Assembly (NCBI GenBank): GCA_958427355.1
Contig: CAUACA010000040.1
Span: 1-11,272, forward strand
Direction of reading: 5' to 3'
DNA length: 11,272 bases
Origin: an uncultured Collinsella sp.
Lineage (GTDB): Bacteria; Actinomycetota; Coriobacteriia; Coriobacteriales; Coriobacteriaceae
Shown here: positions 1 through 7,731 of the stretch, one piece after another
Numbering within the stretch: the first letter of the stretch is position 1
How the letters are laid out: every line of letters starts with the position of its first letter
Program-made: the position numbers and the translations under genes
Notes under the pieces: generated by a model
Told to the model about the DNA's origin: nothing
Databases searched by the model: none
The model's input: the letters and a program-made list of their open reading frames with translations, nothing else

Positions 1-1
1 G

Positions 2-652
2 CATTCCCTACGGGTTGAAAGCCTGCAAAAGAAGGCCATTTATCGAACTCTGGCATTCTTCGCTAATCCGGCCCTAGTGGGCGGTACCTTTCAGATCGCA
101 TACTCGGTGCCCGGCCTTTGTGTCGGCATAATGATTAGCATGTTGCTGCTCTACATCATTTACCAGGAGCAGCTCATCTCGACCGATCCGTTGACTGGCC
201 TCAACAATCGCAACCGTTTTGAGACCTATATGCTGTCGCTCTTCTCAAATGTGGATCAGGCCGAAGATGTGTATCTGCTCATGATGGACGCCGACGGCTT
301 TAAGCAGATTAACGATCAGTATGGACATGTGGAGGGCGACCATGCTCTCCAGGTCATATCTGCTACGCTCAAAGAGGTCTGCTCGGCGTCTGGTGGTTTT
401 ATCGCACGTTATGGCGGCGATGAGTTCGTGGTGCTCCAGAAGGCTGCGGCGGAACAGGACATCATAGACCTGTGTTCGGCGATTAACGACGAGCTCGCTC
501 GTGCCGAGGTGCCGTATGCATTGCGGATGTCCATCGGTTACGCGCGGGTCGGCGATGGTGTTGATACCTGGCAAGACTTACTTCGCGCTGCCGATGCGGA
601 GCTCTACCGCGTCAAGGCCGAGAAAAAGAAAGCCGGCGTCCAGATACGCTAG
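2..652 (+). CDS. Membrane-anchored GGDEF diguanylate cyclase (3' part)
   Basis: Probable diguanylate cyclase making the second messenger cyclic di-GMP from two GTP at the inner face of the membrane. The frame is open to the left edge, so only the last 216 codons are seen; the GTG at 77 is internal and I do not take it as the start. A hydrophobic segment (about residues 35-53 of the visible part, centred on MISMLLLYIIY) is the end of a membrane domain of unknown type. It is followed by a full GGDEF domain: the DPLTGLNNR entry motif, the metal-binding DADGFKQIND stretch, and the signature RYGGDEF at nucleotides 407-427. The signature is intact, so the enzyme is probably active. The RxxD product-inhibition site expected five residues before GGDEF is absent (ASGG is there instead). 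The domain ends normally about 30 residues after the ADAELYRVK helix. The input sensed by the missing N-terminus cannot be stated. Confidence 0.9.
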   Translation, partial: HSLRVESLQKKAIYRTLAFFANPALVGGTFQIAYSVPGLCVGIMISMLLLYIIYQEQLISTDPLTGLNNRNRFETYMLSLFSNVDQAEDVYLLMMDADGFKQINDQYGHVEGDHALQVISATLKEVCSASGGFIARYGGDEFVVLQKAAAEQDIIDLCSAINDELARAEVPYALRMSIGYARVGDGVDTWQDLLRAADAELYRVKAEKKKAGVQIR

Positions 653-688
653 AAAAAAGGGGCGCACGCTTGTGTGCGTGGCGGCCCT
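652..688 (-). terminator. Rho-independent terminator of the EamA transporter gene
   Basis: Read on the minus strand, a GC-rich hairpin pairs GGGC (687-684) with GCCC (663-660) and CACGC with GCGTG (inner arms 680-676 and 669-665, with a small bulge), then runs into CTTTTTTCT (659-651). It lies about 70 bp past the transporter stop and just past the end of the convergent GGDEF gene. On the plus strand no T run follows the hairpin, so it probably serves only the leftward gene. Confidence 0.6.
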
Positions 689-754
689 CAGCTCACCGAT
701 ATACTCCATTAAGCTAAAGTACATGAATCCCCTCTGCAAAATAAGGGCAGTTCG

Positions 755-1690
755 TTAAGCTTTTTTGGGTTTGTTGACGATGATGATGCCGCCGCAGACC
801 AACAGCAGGGCAACGATGACGGTAACGGGGCTCGTGCCAGCGCTCTCGCCGAGCAGCAGCGCGCTCAACAGCACGCCAAAGACCGGGTTCATAAAGCCAA
901 AGACCGACACGCGGCTGACGGGGTTGACGGCAAGCAGACGCGACCATAGCGAGTACGCGACAGCGGAGATGAGTGCCATATAGATAATGAGCGCGATGGC
1001 GGGGATGATCGCGGTGGGGGAGAGCGCACCGCCCATCAAACACCCGATGGCGGTAAGGACCAGGCCGCCGACTAAAAACTGCCAGCCGGCGAGCAAGACG
1101 CCGTCATGCTCGCGCGAGAAGATGCCAATGAGACAGGTCGACAGGGCGCCCGCGACAGTGGAAGCTAAGATAAAGCCCTCGCCGTCGAGCGTAAAGCCAA
1201 AGGTGCCATCCGCGCCCGAAAGGTTGACGAGCGCGACGCCGGCAAAGCCCAGCACACAGCCAAGCACCTTGGCCGTATCGAGTTTCTCGGTGCGAAATGC
1301 CAGGGCGGCAAAGAGGATGGCCAAGAAGTTGGCGCTGGCCTCGATGATGGAGCTCGACATGGCACTGGCGCGCGAGAGTCCCAGATAGAAAAAGAAGTAC
1401 TGCCCGATAGTCTGGAAGAGCGACAGGATGCAGATGGGCTTGATATCGCGCACCTTTGGGACGAGCGGGCGGCGCTGGGCTGTGCTCATACCGGCGATAA
1501 CCAGGATACCGGCAAGCGTGAAGCGCAAACCTGCAAAGAGTAGCTGCGAGGCGCTATTGTGCGCCGGGATGCCAAAGAGTGCGTAGCCGATCTTGATGCA
1601 GGGAAAGGCCGATCCCCAGAGTGCACAGCAAACAAGACAGCCCAGGATGAGTCCGGGCAGGGTGGCGAGATACGGCTTGCGGCTTTCCAT
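755..1690 (-). CDS. EamA/DMT-family transporter
   Basis: A 311-residue integral membrane protein of the drug/metabolite transporter superfamily, with two EamA repeats and about ten membrane helices. Repeat one begins at residues 11-32 with the typical WGSAFPCIKIG element and ends around residues 115-137 (EASANFLAILFAALAF followed by a charged turn with Glu135). Repeat two spans about 172-306 and ends with NPVFGVLLSALLLGE (268-282), the usual late-helix signature. The C-terminus is short and lysine-rich (NKPKKA), as expected for a cytoplasmic end. The start at 1690 is supported by AGGAG nine bases upstream. It lies downstream of purL in the same direction, but a strong terminator stands between them, so it is probably not a simple purL operon partner. 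The family exports or imports small metabolites such as amino acids or nucleosides; the substrate cannot be read from sequence. Confidence 0.9.
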   Translation of the reverse strand: MESRKPYLATLPGLILGCLVCCALWGSAFPCIKIGYALFGIPAHNSASQLLFAGLRFTLAGILVIAGMSTAQRRPLVPKVRDIKPICILSLFQTIGQYFFFYLGLSRASAMSSSIIEASANFLAILFAALAFRTEKLDTAKVLGCVLGFAGVALVNLSGADGTFGFTLDGEGFILASTVAGALSTCLIGIFSREHDGVLLAGWQFLVGGLVLTAIGCLMGGALSPTAIIPAIALIIYMALISAVAYSLWSRLLAVNPVSRVSVFGFMNPVFGVLLSALLLGESAGTSPVTVIVALLLVCGGIIIVNKPKKA

Positions 1691-1716
1691 GATGTCCTTC
1701 TCCTATACGCGCAAAG

Positions 1717-1753
1717 CAAAAAAGAACCCGCCACCGGGCGTGCCGGTGGCGGG
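1717..1753 (-). terminator. Rho-independent terminator after purL
   Basis: A perfect 11-bp inverted repeat, CCCGCCACCGG (1727-1737) and CCGGTGGCGGG (1743-1753), has a 5-nt loop. On the minus strand it is followed by TTCTTTTTTGC. It lies 38 bp past the purL stop and 36 bp before the transporter start, so it should end most purL transcripts and leaves little room for a separate promoter in front of the transporter. Confidence 0.9.
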
Positions 1754-1791
1754 TGTTGTTACCCGAGGGGATTGTACCCGATGGGAAAGCT

Positions 1792-4700
1792 TTAAGCGAA
1801 GTAGGCTACGCCGCTCTCAAAGATAGGCATGAACTTATCGCCGGGGACATGCTCGGGCACGTTGCGGTACAGGTTGTCGCCGCGACGCTCGGCATGGCCC
1901 ATCTTGCCCAGGACGCGGCCGTCGGGGCTCGTGATGCCCTCGATGGCGAGCGCGGAGCCGTTGGGGTTGACGGAAAGGTCCATGCTCGGCTTGCCGTTCT
2001 CGCCCACGTACTGCGTGGCGACCTGGCCGTTGGCGATCAGCTGGGTGAGCACTTCGTCATTGGCGACAAAGCGGCCCTCGCCGTGGCTGATGGCGACGGT
2101 GTAGGGGTCGTCCAGGCTGCACTGCGACAGCCACGGGGACAGGTTGGACGAGATGCGGGTGCGCACCAGACGGCTCTGATGACGACCGATGGTGTTGAAC
2201 GTCAACGTGGGCGCATCGGGCGTGGCGTCGACGATGTCGCCATAGGGCACCAGACCGAGCTTGACCAGGGCCTGGAAGCCGTTGCAGATGCCCAGCATCA
2301 GGCCGTCGCGGGCCTTGAGCAGGTCGCGAACTGCCTCGGTGACCTCGGGAGCGCGGAAGAACGCCGTGATGAACTTGGCGGAGCCGTCGGGCTCGTCGCC
2401 GCCCGAGAAGCCGCCGGGGATCATGACGATCTGGCTTGCACGGATGCGGCGGGCAAGCTCGTGGGTGCTCTCGGCGACGGCCTCGGGCGTGAGGTTGTTG
2501 ATCACGAAGGTGTCGGCTTCGGCACCGGCTGCGCGGAAGGCACGTGCGCTGTCGTACTCACAGTTGTTGCCGGGGAACACGGGGATGATCACGCGCGGAC
2601 GGGCGATCTTGGCGCCGCTGTACACGTGGATGTCCTTGGCACGGAAGTCGATGGTCTCGACCTCGGGGGTCTCGTCGGCGCTGCGGTAGGCAAAGACGCC
2701 CTCGATGCCGCTCTCCCAGGCCTCCTGGAGCTCGGAGAGCTCGATGACCTCGGAGCCGGTGTCGATGACATAGCCCTCGACGGTGGTGCCCAGGGGCTCG
2801 ACGACAACGCCGTCGGCGACCTCGGGCAGCTCGGCATCCTCGGCGAGCTCGACGATAAAGCTGCCGTAGAGCGGGGTGAAGAGGCTCTCTACGTCTACAT
2901 CATCGGCAAGCTCGATGCCGATCTGGTTGCCGACACACATCTTAAAGAGGCTCTCGGCGCCGCAGCCGTAGCCGGGCGTGGAGATGGCCAGGGCGTTGCC
3001 GGTAGCAGTGAGCGCCTCGACGGCGTCAAATGCGGCGAGCAGCTGCTGAGCGTCGGGGCGGTAGTCTTCGCCATAGGTGGCGGGGGCGATGCGGACGACG
3101 CGGTGCGTGAGGCCCTTGAACTCGGGTGAGACGGCGCGGGCGGCCTTGCCCACGGCGACGGCGAAGCTGATCAGGGTCGGCGGAACGTTGAGCTCGCCGG
3201 CCTCGTCCTCAAACGAGCCGCTCATGGAGTCCTTGCCACCGATGGCGCCGGCACCCAGGTCGACTTGGGCCATGAGGGCGCCCAGGACGGCTGCCGTGGG
3301 CTTGCCCCAGCGCTCGGCCTCGGTGCGCAGACGCTCGAAGTACTCCTGGAAGGAGAGATAGGCGCGCTTGTGCTCAAAGCCGGCAGCCACGAGCTTGGCG
3401 ATGGACTCGACCACGGACAGGTAGGCGCCCGCAAACTGGTCGGCCTCCATCAGATAGGGGTTGAAGCCCCATGCCATGGCACTCGCCGTGGTGGTCTTGC
3501 CGTCCACGGGGAACTTGGCGACCATGGCCGAGCTGGGGGTGAGCTGCGTCTTGCCGCCAAAGGGCATGAGCACGGTCGCGGCGCCGATGGTGGAGTCGAA
3601 GCGCTCGGAAAGACCCTTGTTGGAAGCGACGTTGAGGTCGGTGACGAGCGAGGTCATGCGCTCGGCGAGCGTGGTGCCGGCCCAGCTGGGCTGCCACACG
3701 CTACGGGCGCACACGTGGGCGACCTGGTGCTTGGGTGCGCCGTTGGAGTTGAGGAACTCGCGGGACAGGTCGACGATGGCGACGCCGTTCCAGGCCATGC
3801 GCATGCGCGGCTCGGCGGTAACCTCGGCGATAACGGTCGCCTCCAGGTTCTCCTCGGCGGCGTAGCCCATGAACTCCTCGACGTCACCGTCGGCGACGGC
3901 GCAGGCCATGCGCTCCTGGGACTCAGAGATAGCGAGCTCGGTGCCGTCCAGGCCGTCGTACTTCTTGGTCACGGTGTCCAGGTCGACATACAGGCCGTCG
4001 GCAAGCTCGCCCACGGCGACCGAGACGCCGCCGGCGCCAAAGTCGTTGCAGCGCTTGATCAGACGGCAGGCGTCGCCGCGGCGGAACAGACGCTGCAGCT
4101 TGCGCTCGACCGGGGCGTTGCCCTTCTGGACCTCGGCACCCGAGGTCTCGATGGACTCGGTGTTCTGGGTCTTGGAGGAGCCGGTGGCGCCACCGATGCC
4201 ATCGCGGCCGGTGCGGCCGCCCAGCAGGATGATCTTGTCGGTGGGGGCGGGGCACTCGCGACGAACGTGGTTTGCCGGGGTAGCGCCCACGACGGCGCCA
4301 ACCTCCATGCGCTTGGCCGCGTAACCGGGGTGATAGAGTTCGTTGACCTGACCGGTGGCAAGGCCGATCTGGTTGCCGTAGCTGGAGTAGCCGGCGGCGG
4401 CAGTGGTCACGAGCTTGCGCTGCGGCAGCTTGCCCTCGAGCGTCTCGGAAACCGGGACGGTGGGGTCGCCGGCACCGGTGACGCGCATAGCCTGATACAC
4501 ATAGCTGCGGCCCGAGAGCGGGTCACGGATAGCGCCGCCCACGCAGGTGGCGGCACCGCCGAAGGGCTCGATCTCGGTCGGGTGGTTGTGGGTCTCGTTC
4601 TTAAAGAGGAACAGCCAGTCCTGGTCCTCGCCATCGACATCGACCTTCACCTTGACGGTGCAGGCGTTGATCTCCTCGGACTCATCGACATCGGTCATTA

Positions 4701-5538
4701 CGCCGGTCTTCTTGAGGTACTTGGCGCCGATGGTGCCCATGTCCATGAGGCAGACGGGCTTGGCGTCGCGACCGAGTTCGTGGCGCATCTCCATGTAGCG
4801 GTCGAAGGCTTGCTGCACCACGGCGTCGTCGATCGTCACGTCGTCCAGGACGGTGCCGAAGGTGGTGTGGCGGCAGTGGTCGGACCAGTAGGTGTCGATC
4901 ACGCGAATCTCGGTGATGGTGGGGTCGCGGTCCTCATCGCGGAAGTACTGCTGGCAGAAGGCGATGTCCGCCTCGTCCATGGCAAGGCCGCGATCGGCGA
5001 TAAAGGCGGCAAGGCCGGCCTCGTCGAGCTCGCGGAAACCGTCGAGTACCTCGACGGGCTGGGGCTCGGGGGTCTCCATGTACAGCGTCTCGGGCAGGTC
5101 GAGCGAGGCGATGCGCGCCTCGACGGGGTTCACCACGTAGTGCTTGATGGCATCGATGGCGGCCTCGTCCAGAGCGCCCGAGATCATATAGACCTTGGCG
5201 GAGCGCACGGCGGGGCGCTCGCCCTGGCTGATGAGCTGCACGCACTCGCTGGCGGAGTCGGCGCGCTGGTCAAACTGGCCAGGCAGGAACTCGACGGCAA
5301 AGACGGCGCCATCGCTTGCGGGGAGTTCGTCGTAGGTCACATCGACCTGGGGCTCGCTAAAGACGGTCGGCACGCAGGAGCGGAAAAGCTCCTCGTCGAT
5401 GCCCTCGACGTCGTAGCGGTTGATGATCCTCAGGGCCTCGATGCCCTTGATGCCGAGAATTTCGGTCAGCTCGCCCTTGAGCTGCTGAGCCTCGACGTCG
5501 AACCCGGGTTTCTTCTCCACGTAGATACGAGAGACCAT
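1792..5538 (-). CDS. purL: Phosphoribosylformylglycinamidine synthase, single-chain
   Basis: Fourth step of de novo purine synthesis in the cytoplasm: FGAR + glutamine + ATP give FGAM + glutamate + ADP + phosphate. The protein is 1248 residues and joins all three modules: an N-terminal PurS-like part (about 1-150), the ATP-dependent synthetase (about 190-970) and a C-terminal class I glutamine amidotransferase (about 980-1248). Visible signatures are SDHCRHT (219-225), NETHNHP (314-320), GGRTGRDGIGG (440-450), NDFGAGG (498-504) and GGKDSMSG (767-774). The glutaminase triad is Cys1085 (GICNGFQ) with His1152 and Glu1154 (SHGEGRF). Length and motif layout fit the clostridial/Bacteroides single-chain type (TIGR01857) better than separate PurS/PurL/PurQ. 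The start chosen is the ATG at 5538, preceded by AGGA four bases away; MVSRIYVEKKPGF begins the conserved N-terminus, whereas the 36 codons upstream look like leader. All catalytic residues checked are present. Confidence 0.97.
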   Translation of the reverse strand: MVSRIYVEKKPGFDVEAQQLKGELTEILGIKGIEALRIINRYDVEGIDEELFRSCVPTVFSEPQVDVTYDELPASDGAVFAVEFLPGQFDQRADSASECVQLISQGERPAVRSAKVYMISGALDEAAIDAIKHYVVNPVEARIASLDLPETLYMETPEPQPVEVLDGFRELDEAGLAAFIADRGLAMDEADIAFCQQYFRDEDRDPTITEIRVIDTYWSDHCRHTTFGTVLDDVTIDDAVVQQAFDRYMEMRHELGRDAKPVCLMDMGTIGAKYLKKTGVMTDVDESEEINACTVKVKVDVDGEDQDWLFLFKNETHNHPTEIEPFGGAATCVGGAIRDPLSGRSYVYQAMRVTGAGDPTVPVSETLEGKLPQRKLVTTAAAGYSSYGNQIGLATGQVNELYHPGYAAKRMEVGAVVGATPANHVRRECPAPTDKIILLGGRTGRDGIGGATGSSKTQNTESIETSGAEVQKGNAPVERKLQRLFRRGDACRLIKRCNDFGAGGVSVAVGELADGLYVDLDTVTKKYDGLDGTELAISESQERMACAVADGDVEEFMGYAAEENLEATVIAEVTAEPRMRMAWNGVAIVDLSREFLNSNGAPKHQVAHVCARSVWQPSWAGTTLAERMTSLVTDLNVASNKGLSERFDSTIGAATVLMPFGGKTQLTPSSAMVAKFPVDGKTTTASAMAWGFNPYLMEADQFAGAYLSVVESIAKLVAAGFEHKRAYLSFQEYFERLRTEAERWGKPTAAVLGALMAQVDLGAGAIGGKDSMSGSFEDEAGELNVPPTLISFAVAVGKAARAVSPEFKGLTHRVVRIAPATYGEDYRPDAQQLLAAFDAVEALTATGNALAISTPGYGCGAESLFKMCVGNQIGIELADDVDVESLFTPLYGSFIVELAEDAELPEVADGVVVEPLGTTVEGYVIDTGSEVIELSELQEAWESGIEGVFAYRSADETPEVETIDFRAKDIHVYSGAKIARPRVIIPVFPGNNCEYDSARAFRAAGAEADTFVINNLTPEAVAESTHELARRIRASQIVMIPGGFSGGDEPDGSAKFITAFFRAPEVTEAVRDLLKARDGLMLGICNGFQALVKLGLVPYGDIVDATPDAPTLTFNTIGRHQSRLVRTRISSNLSPWLSQCSLDDPYTVAISHGEGRFVANDEVLTQLIANGQVATQYVGENGKPSMDLSVNPNGSALAIEGITSPDGRVLGKMGHAERRGDNLYRNVPEHVPGDKFMPIFESGVAYFA

Positions 5539-5722
5539 TGGTTCCTGCCTTCCTGATCGGTTGGGCGTACGGTACGGTATGCGGCAGCGGTCGGTTTGCG
5601 GGGTCTGCCCTGCGGTCGCCTTGAGCCACATGTTTGTAAACCTCACTATGATACGACAGCTCGCGGCGCGTTGAGGACGGCGAGGGTGCTACAGTGAAGC
5701 GCAAACAAGAGAAAGGCATCAC
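5539..5722. promoter_or_regulatory. Divergent regulatory region between purL and the antiporter
   Basis: The two genes diverge from this 184-bp gap. For the antiporter, TGCTACAGT (5687-5695) is a plausible extended -10 with no clear -35, giving a short leader ending in GAAAGG six bases before the ATG. For purL, TATCAT on the minus strand (5653-5648) is a possible -10, again without a good -35, leaving a leader of about 100 nt. That leader contains an imperfect GCAGGG/CCCCGC hairpin and a duplicated ACCGT element near 5565-5577. I do not recognise a purine riboswitch or PurR box. The promoter calls rest on short matches only. Confidence 0.35.
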
Positions 5723-7282
5723 ATGGCATTCGTTTCGCTCGCCATCATCGCACTCGTGGCCTTTGCGAGTCCTTTTATCGCCTCGGCGATTCCCGGAAAA
5801 CCCGTTCCCGAGACGGTCTTTTTGCTCGTGCTCGGCGCGGTGCTGGGACCCCATATGCTCGGCGTCATCCATGTAGATGCTGAGGTCTCGCTTGTGTCCG
5901 AGCTGGGCCTGGCCTTTTTGTTCCTGCTTGCCGGCTTTGAGATCGACCCCAAGAGCATCACGGGCGTCGAGGGGCGCTACGGCTTGGCGACGTGGGTCGT
6001 CACGTTTGGTATCGCCTGGCTTGCCGTGCGCTTTACCCCGTGGTTCTCAGTCAGTCATTTCGACGGTATCGCCGTGACGCTTGCCCTCACTTCGACGGCG
6101 CTCGGTACGCTCGTGCCCATTATGCGTGAGCGCTCGCTCACCGGCACGCGCGTGGGCGACTCGATTCTCGCGTATGGCACTTGGGGCGAGCTCGGTCCCG
6201 TGCTCGCCATGTCGGTGCTGTTGTCTGCCCGCACTGGCATCCAAACGCTCGTTATCCTTGGCTTGTTTGCGGTGGTTTGCGTGTTGCTGGCCGTGGTCCC
6301 GAGCCGCTCCAAGCGCGTCGGCAGCCGCTTCTTTGCGTTTGTTGAGGAGCGCGCCGATACCACGTCGCAGACCTTCGTGCGCCTGACGGTGCTCATCCTG
6401 GTCACGCTCGTGGCATTCTCGGCTGTCTTTGATCTCGACATCGTGTTGGGTTCTTTTGCCGCCGGCTTTGTCCTGCGCTATATCATCCCCGAGGGCAACC
6501 ATACGCTCGAGACCAAGCTCGACGGCCTGGCCTACGGCTTTTTGATTCCGGTGTTCTTTGCCGTATCGGGTGCAAAGATCGATCTGACGGCCGTGGCGTC
6601 GCGCCCGGGCTTGCTCGCGGGTTTTATCGTGGCGTTGCTGATTATTCGTGCCGTGCCCATTCTCATCTCTATGGGCATTTGTCCCGCGACGCGCGATGTG
6701 TCGGCGTATGGTCGCATTACCGTGGCTCTGTACTGCACCACGGCCCTGCCGATCATCGTTGCCGTGACGAGCGTTGCCGTCAACGCGGGCGCGCTGTCAC
6801 AAGATATTGCGTCGGTCATGGTTGCCGCCGGTGCCATTACGGTGTTCTTGATGCCATTGCTCGCGCAGCTCTTTTACCGCGTGGTCGACGCCGCGCCGGT
6901 CGCCGCCGTGACAGAGGTTGCCGAGCATCCATCCGATGCGTTCGACATCCTGCGTGCCCATCACGATTTGGCGAGCCTGCTCGCACGCGAGCACGAGCTG
7001 CTGACCTCGCATGGTCACGGTCGCGTATTCGAGGGCCTGCCTACGCTCGATACGATTGCCGAGCGTCTTTCCGCCGAGGCGGCGAGCGGCCACATCGATG
7101 CCCGCATCGTGGACGCTGCGCACCTGCTTGCCGATAAGACCTATGGAGACGAGGTCGACCCGTCCGAGCTGACTCCGCGCGAGCGTCGCCGCCTGGAGCG
7201 CGCCAAGCTCGCCGTGCGCGAATACCGCCGCCGCATGTTGGAGCTCTATGCAAGAGAAGAAGCCGAGGACGACGACAAGTAG
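5723..7282 (+). CDS. CPA2-family cation:proton antiporter
   Basis: A 519-residue monovalent cation/proton antiporter of the Na+/H+ exchanger (KefB/NapA-like, CPA2) fold, in the cytoplasmic membrane. About twelve hydrophobic segments fill residues 3-386. Family landmarks are FLFLLAGFEIDP (65-76), LTSTALGTLVPIMRE (122-136), DIVLGSFAAGFVLR (239-252) and LIPVFFAVSGAKIDL (274-288). At the helix where CPA2 proteins usually carry an acidic ion-site residue the sequence reads WGELGP, so Glu156 may stand in for the common Asp. After the last helix comes a soluble tail of about 130 residues, rich in His, Arg and acidic residues and ending EEAEDDDK; it has no recognisable RCK/TrkA-N nucleotide-binding motif. 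The ATG at 5723 has GAAAGG six bases upstream. It is the only gene of its transcription unit, divergent from purL. The ion (Na+ or K+) is not decidable from sequence. Confidence 0.92.
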   Translation: MAFVSLAIIALVAFASPFIASAIPGKPVPETVFLLVLGAVLGPHMLGVIHVDAEVSLVSELGLAFLFLLAGFEIDPKSITGVEGRYGLATWVVTFGIAWLAVRFTPWFSVSHFDGIAVTLALTSTALGTLVPIMRERSLTGTRVGDSILAYGTWGELGPVLAMSVLLSARTGIQTLVILGLFAVVCVLLAVVPSRSKRVGSRFFAFVEERADTTSQTFVRLTVLILVTLVAFSAVFDLDIVLGSFAAGFVLRYIIPEGNHTLETKLDGLAYGFLIPVFFAVSGAKIDLTAVASRPGLLAGFIVALLIIRAVPILISMGICPATRDVSAYGRITVALYCTTALPIIVAVTSVAVNAGALSQDIASVMVAAGAITVFLMPLLAQLFYRVVDAAPVAAVTEVAEHPSDAFDILRAHHDLASLLAREHELLTSHGHGRVFEGLPTLDTIAERLSAEAASGHIDARIVDAAHLLADKTYGDEVDPSELTPRERRRLERAKLAVREYRRRMLELYAREEAEDDDK

Positions 7283-7303
7283 CGAGGCGGCCCTTCGGAG
7301 AGA

Positions 7304-7326
7304 CCAGGGACGGATGAAGCCCCTGG
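7304..7326 (+). other. Hairpin 22 bp after the antiporter gene
   Basis: CCAGGG (7304-7309) pairs with CCCTGG (7321-7326) across an 11-nt loop. No T run follows, so it is a weak terminator at best. The sequence from about 7308 on (GGGAC, then GAAGCCCCTGGCGGAAAG) aligns with the junction between units of the adjacent tandem repeat, so this is more likely the remnant of a fourth, truncated repeat unit. Confidence 0.45.
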
Positions 7327-7509
7327 CGGAAAGTACATCCCGGTTTGAAGGCTCGGAATGGGGCACGTTTTCCGGAACAAGGCCCTTTGGGAAGTGCATC
7401 CCGGAATAGACGCTCAGAGCGGGACACAGTTTCCGCGAGAAGCCCGTTGCGGAAAGCGCACCCCATTCTGAGCCGAAAATCTGGGATACAGTTTTCTTTT
7501 CGAACAGAA
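7325..7509 (+). repeat. Three imperfect ~61-bp tandem repeats with inverted arms
   Basis: Three successive units begin with CGGAAAGTACATCCC (7327-7341), TGGGAAGTGCATCCC (7388-7402) and CGGAAAGCGCACCCC (7450-7464), giving periods of 61 and 62 bp. Each unit also has a second arm, GGGGCACGTTTTCCG (7360-7374), CGGGACACAGTTTCCG (7420-7435) and CTGGGATACAGTTTTC (7481-7496), which is roughly the reverse complement of the first arm. Each unit could therefore fold into a long imperfect hairpin. Between units lies a short GAAGCCC/AAGGCCC-type linker. The period is not a multiple of three, so this is not a peptide repeat. It resembles a dispersed intergenic palindromic element, but whether it recurs elsewhere in the genome cannot be seen here. 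Confidence 0.75.
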
Positions 7510-7550
7510 GAAGGCGCACTGCCTGCTATTGATGCAGGACGCGCGCCTCT
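7510..7550 (+). other. Nested hairpin downstream of the repeats
   Basis: AGGCGC (7512-7517) pairs with GCGCCT (7543-7548), and inside it CCTGC (7522-7526) pairs with GCAGG (7534-7538) over a 7-nt loop. On the plus strand only a poor CTCTTGC follows. On the minus strand the hairpin is followed by TTCTTCTG and then a stretch rich in A and T. It may be a weak terminator or part of the neighbouring repeat element. Confidence 0.4.
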
Positions 7551-7659
7551 TGCATAAAGCTCTGCTGAGGTTTGAAATTAGCTCGCTATGTAAATAAGGA
7601 AACCTTAATTCCCAATACTTCAAATTCTGAAATTAGACAATGCATTTCTTGAGTCTTAA

Positions 7660-7688
7660 TTGCAAATATCGGATTAATTCGAAATAAT
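7660..7688 (+). promoter_or_regulatory. Sigma-70-type promoter of the Fic gene
   Basis: TTGCAA (7660-7665) and AATAAT (7683-7688) are separated by exactly 17 bp inside an AT-rich stretch, and would start transcription near 7695, about 37 nt before the Fic ATG. Just upstream are a TAAGG/CCTTA hairpin (7595-7607) and two copies of TGAAATTAG (7573-7581 and 7628-7636), which might bind a regulator. The rest of 7551-7659 shows nothing else I can name. Confidence 0.5.
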
Positions 7689-7731
7689 GAAAGACGATTA
7701 AGCTATTTGATTTCAAAGGGGCGATGAAGCG

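Noticed and set aside
3265..5556. Long plus-strand open frame (763 codons) opposite purL, and a second one at 1753-3129
   Set aside because: They mirror the codon structure of the GC-rich purL on the other strand, have low-complexity Gly/Ala/Val/Asp composition, and show no recognisable domain.
5539..5646. Extension of purL by 36 codons to an ATG at 5646
   Set aside because: The added residues do not resemble PurL; the family N-terminus (MVSRIYVEKKPGF) starts at 5538 with a ribosome binding site just upstream.
7325..7509. CRISPR array
   Set aside because: The units are contiguous and imperfect, with no identical repeats separated by unique spacers, and no cas genes are near.
6797..7519. Minus-strand frames of 240 and 141 codons crossing the antiporter end and the tandem repeats
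   Set aside because: They overlap a confident gene, and the repeat period of 61-62 bp shifts frame at each unit, so the repetitive peptide is a by-product of the DNA repeat.
7345..7557. Plus-strand 70-codon frame over the tandem repeats
   Set aside because: It lies wholly in repeat and hairpin DNA, has no ribosome binding site that stands out, and shows no protein family features.
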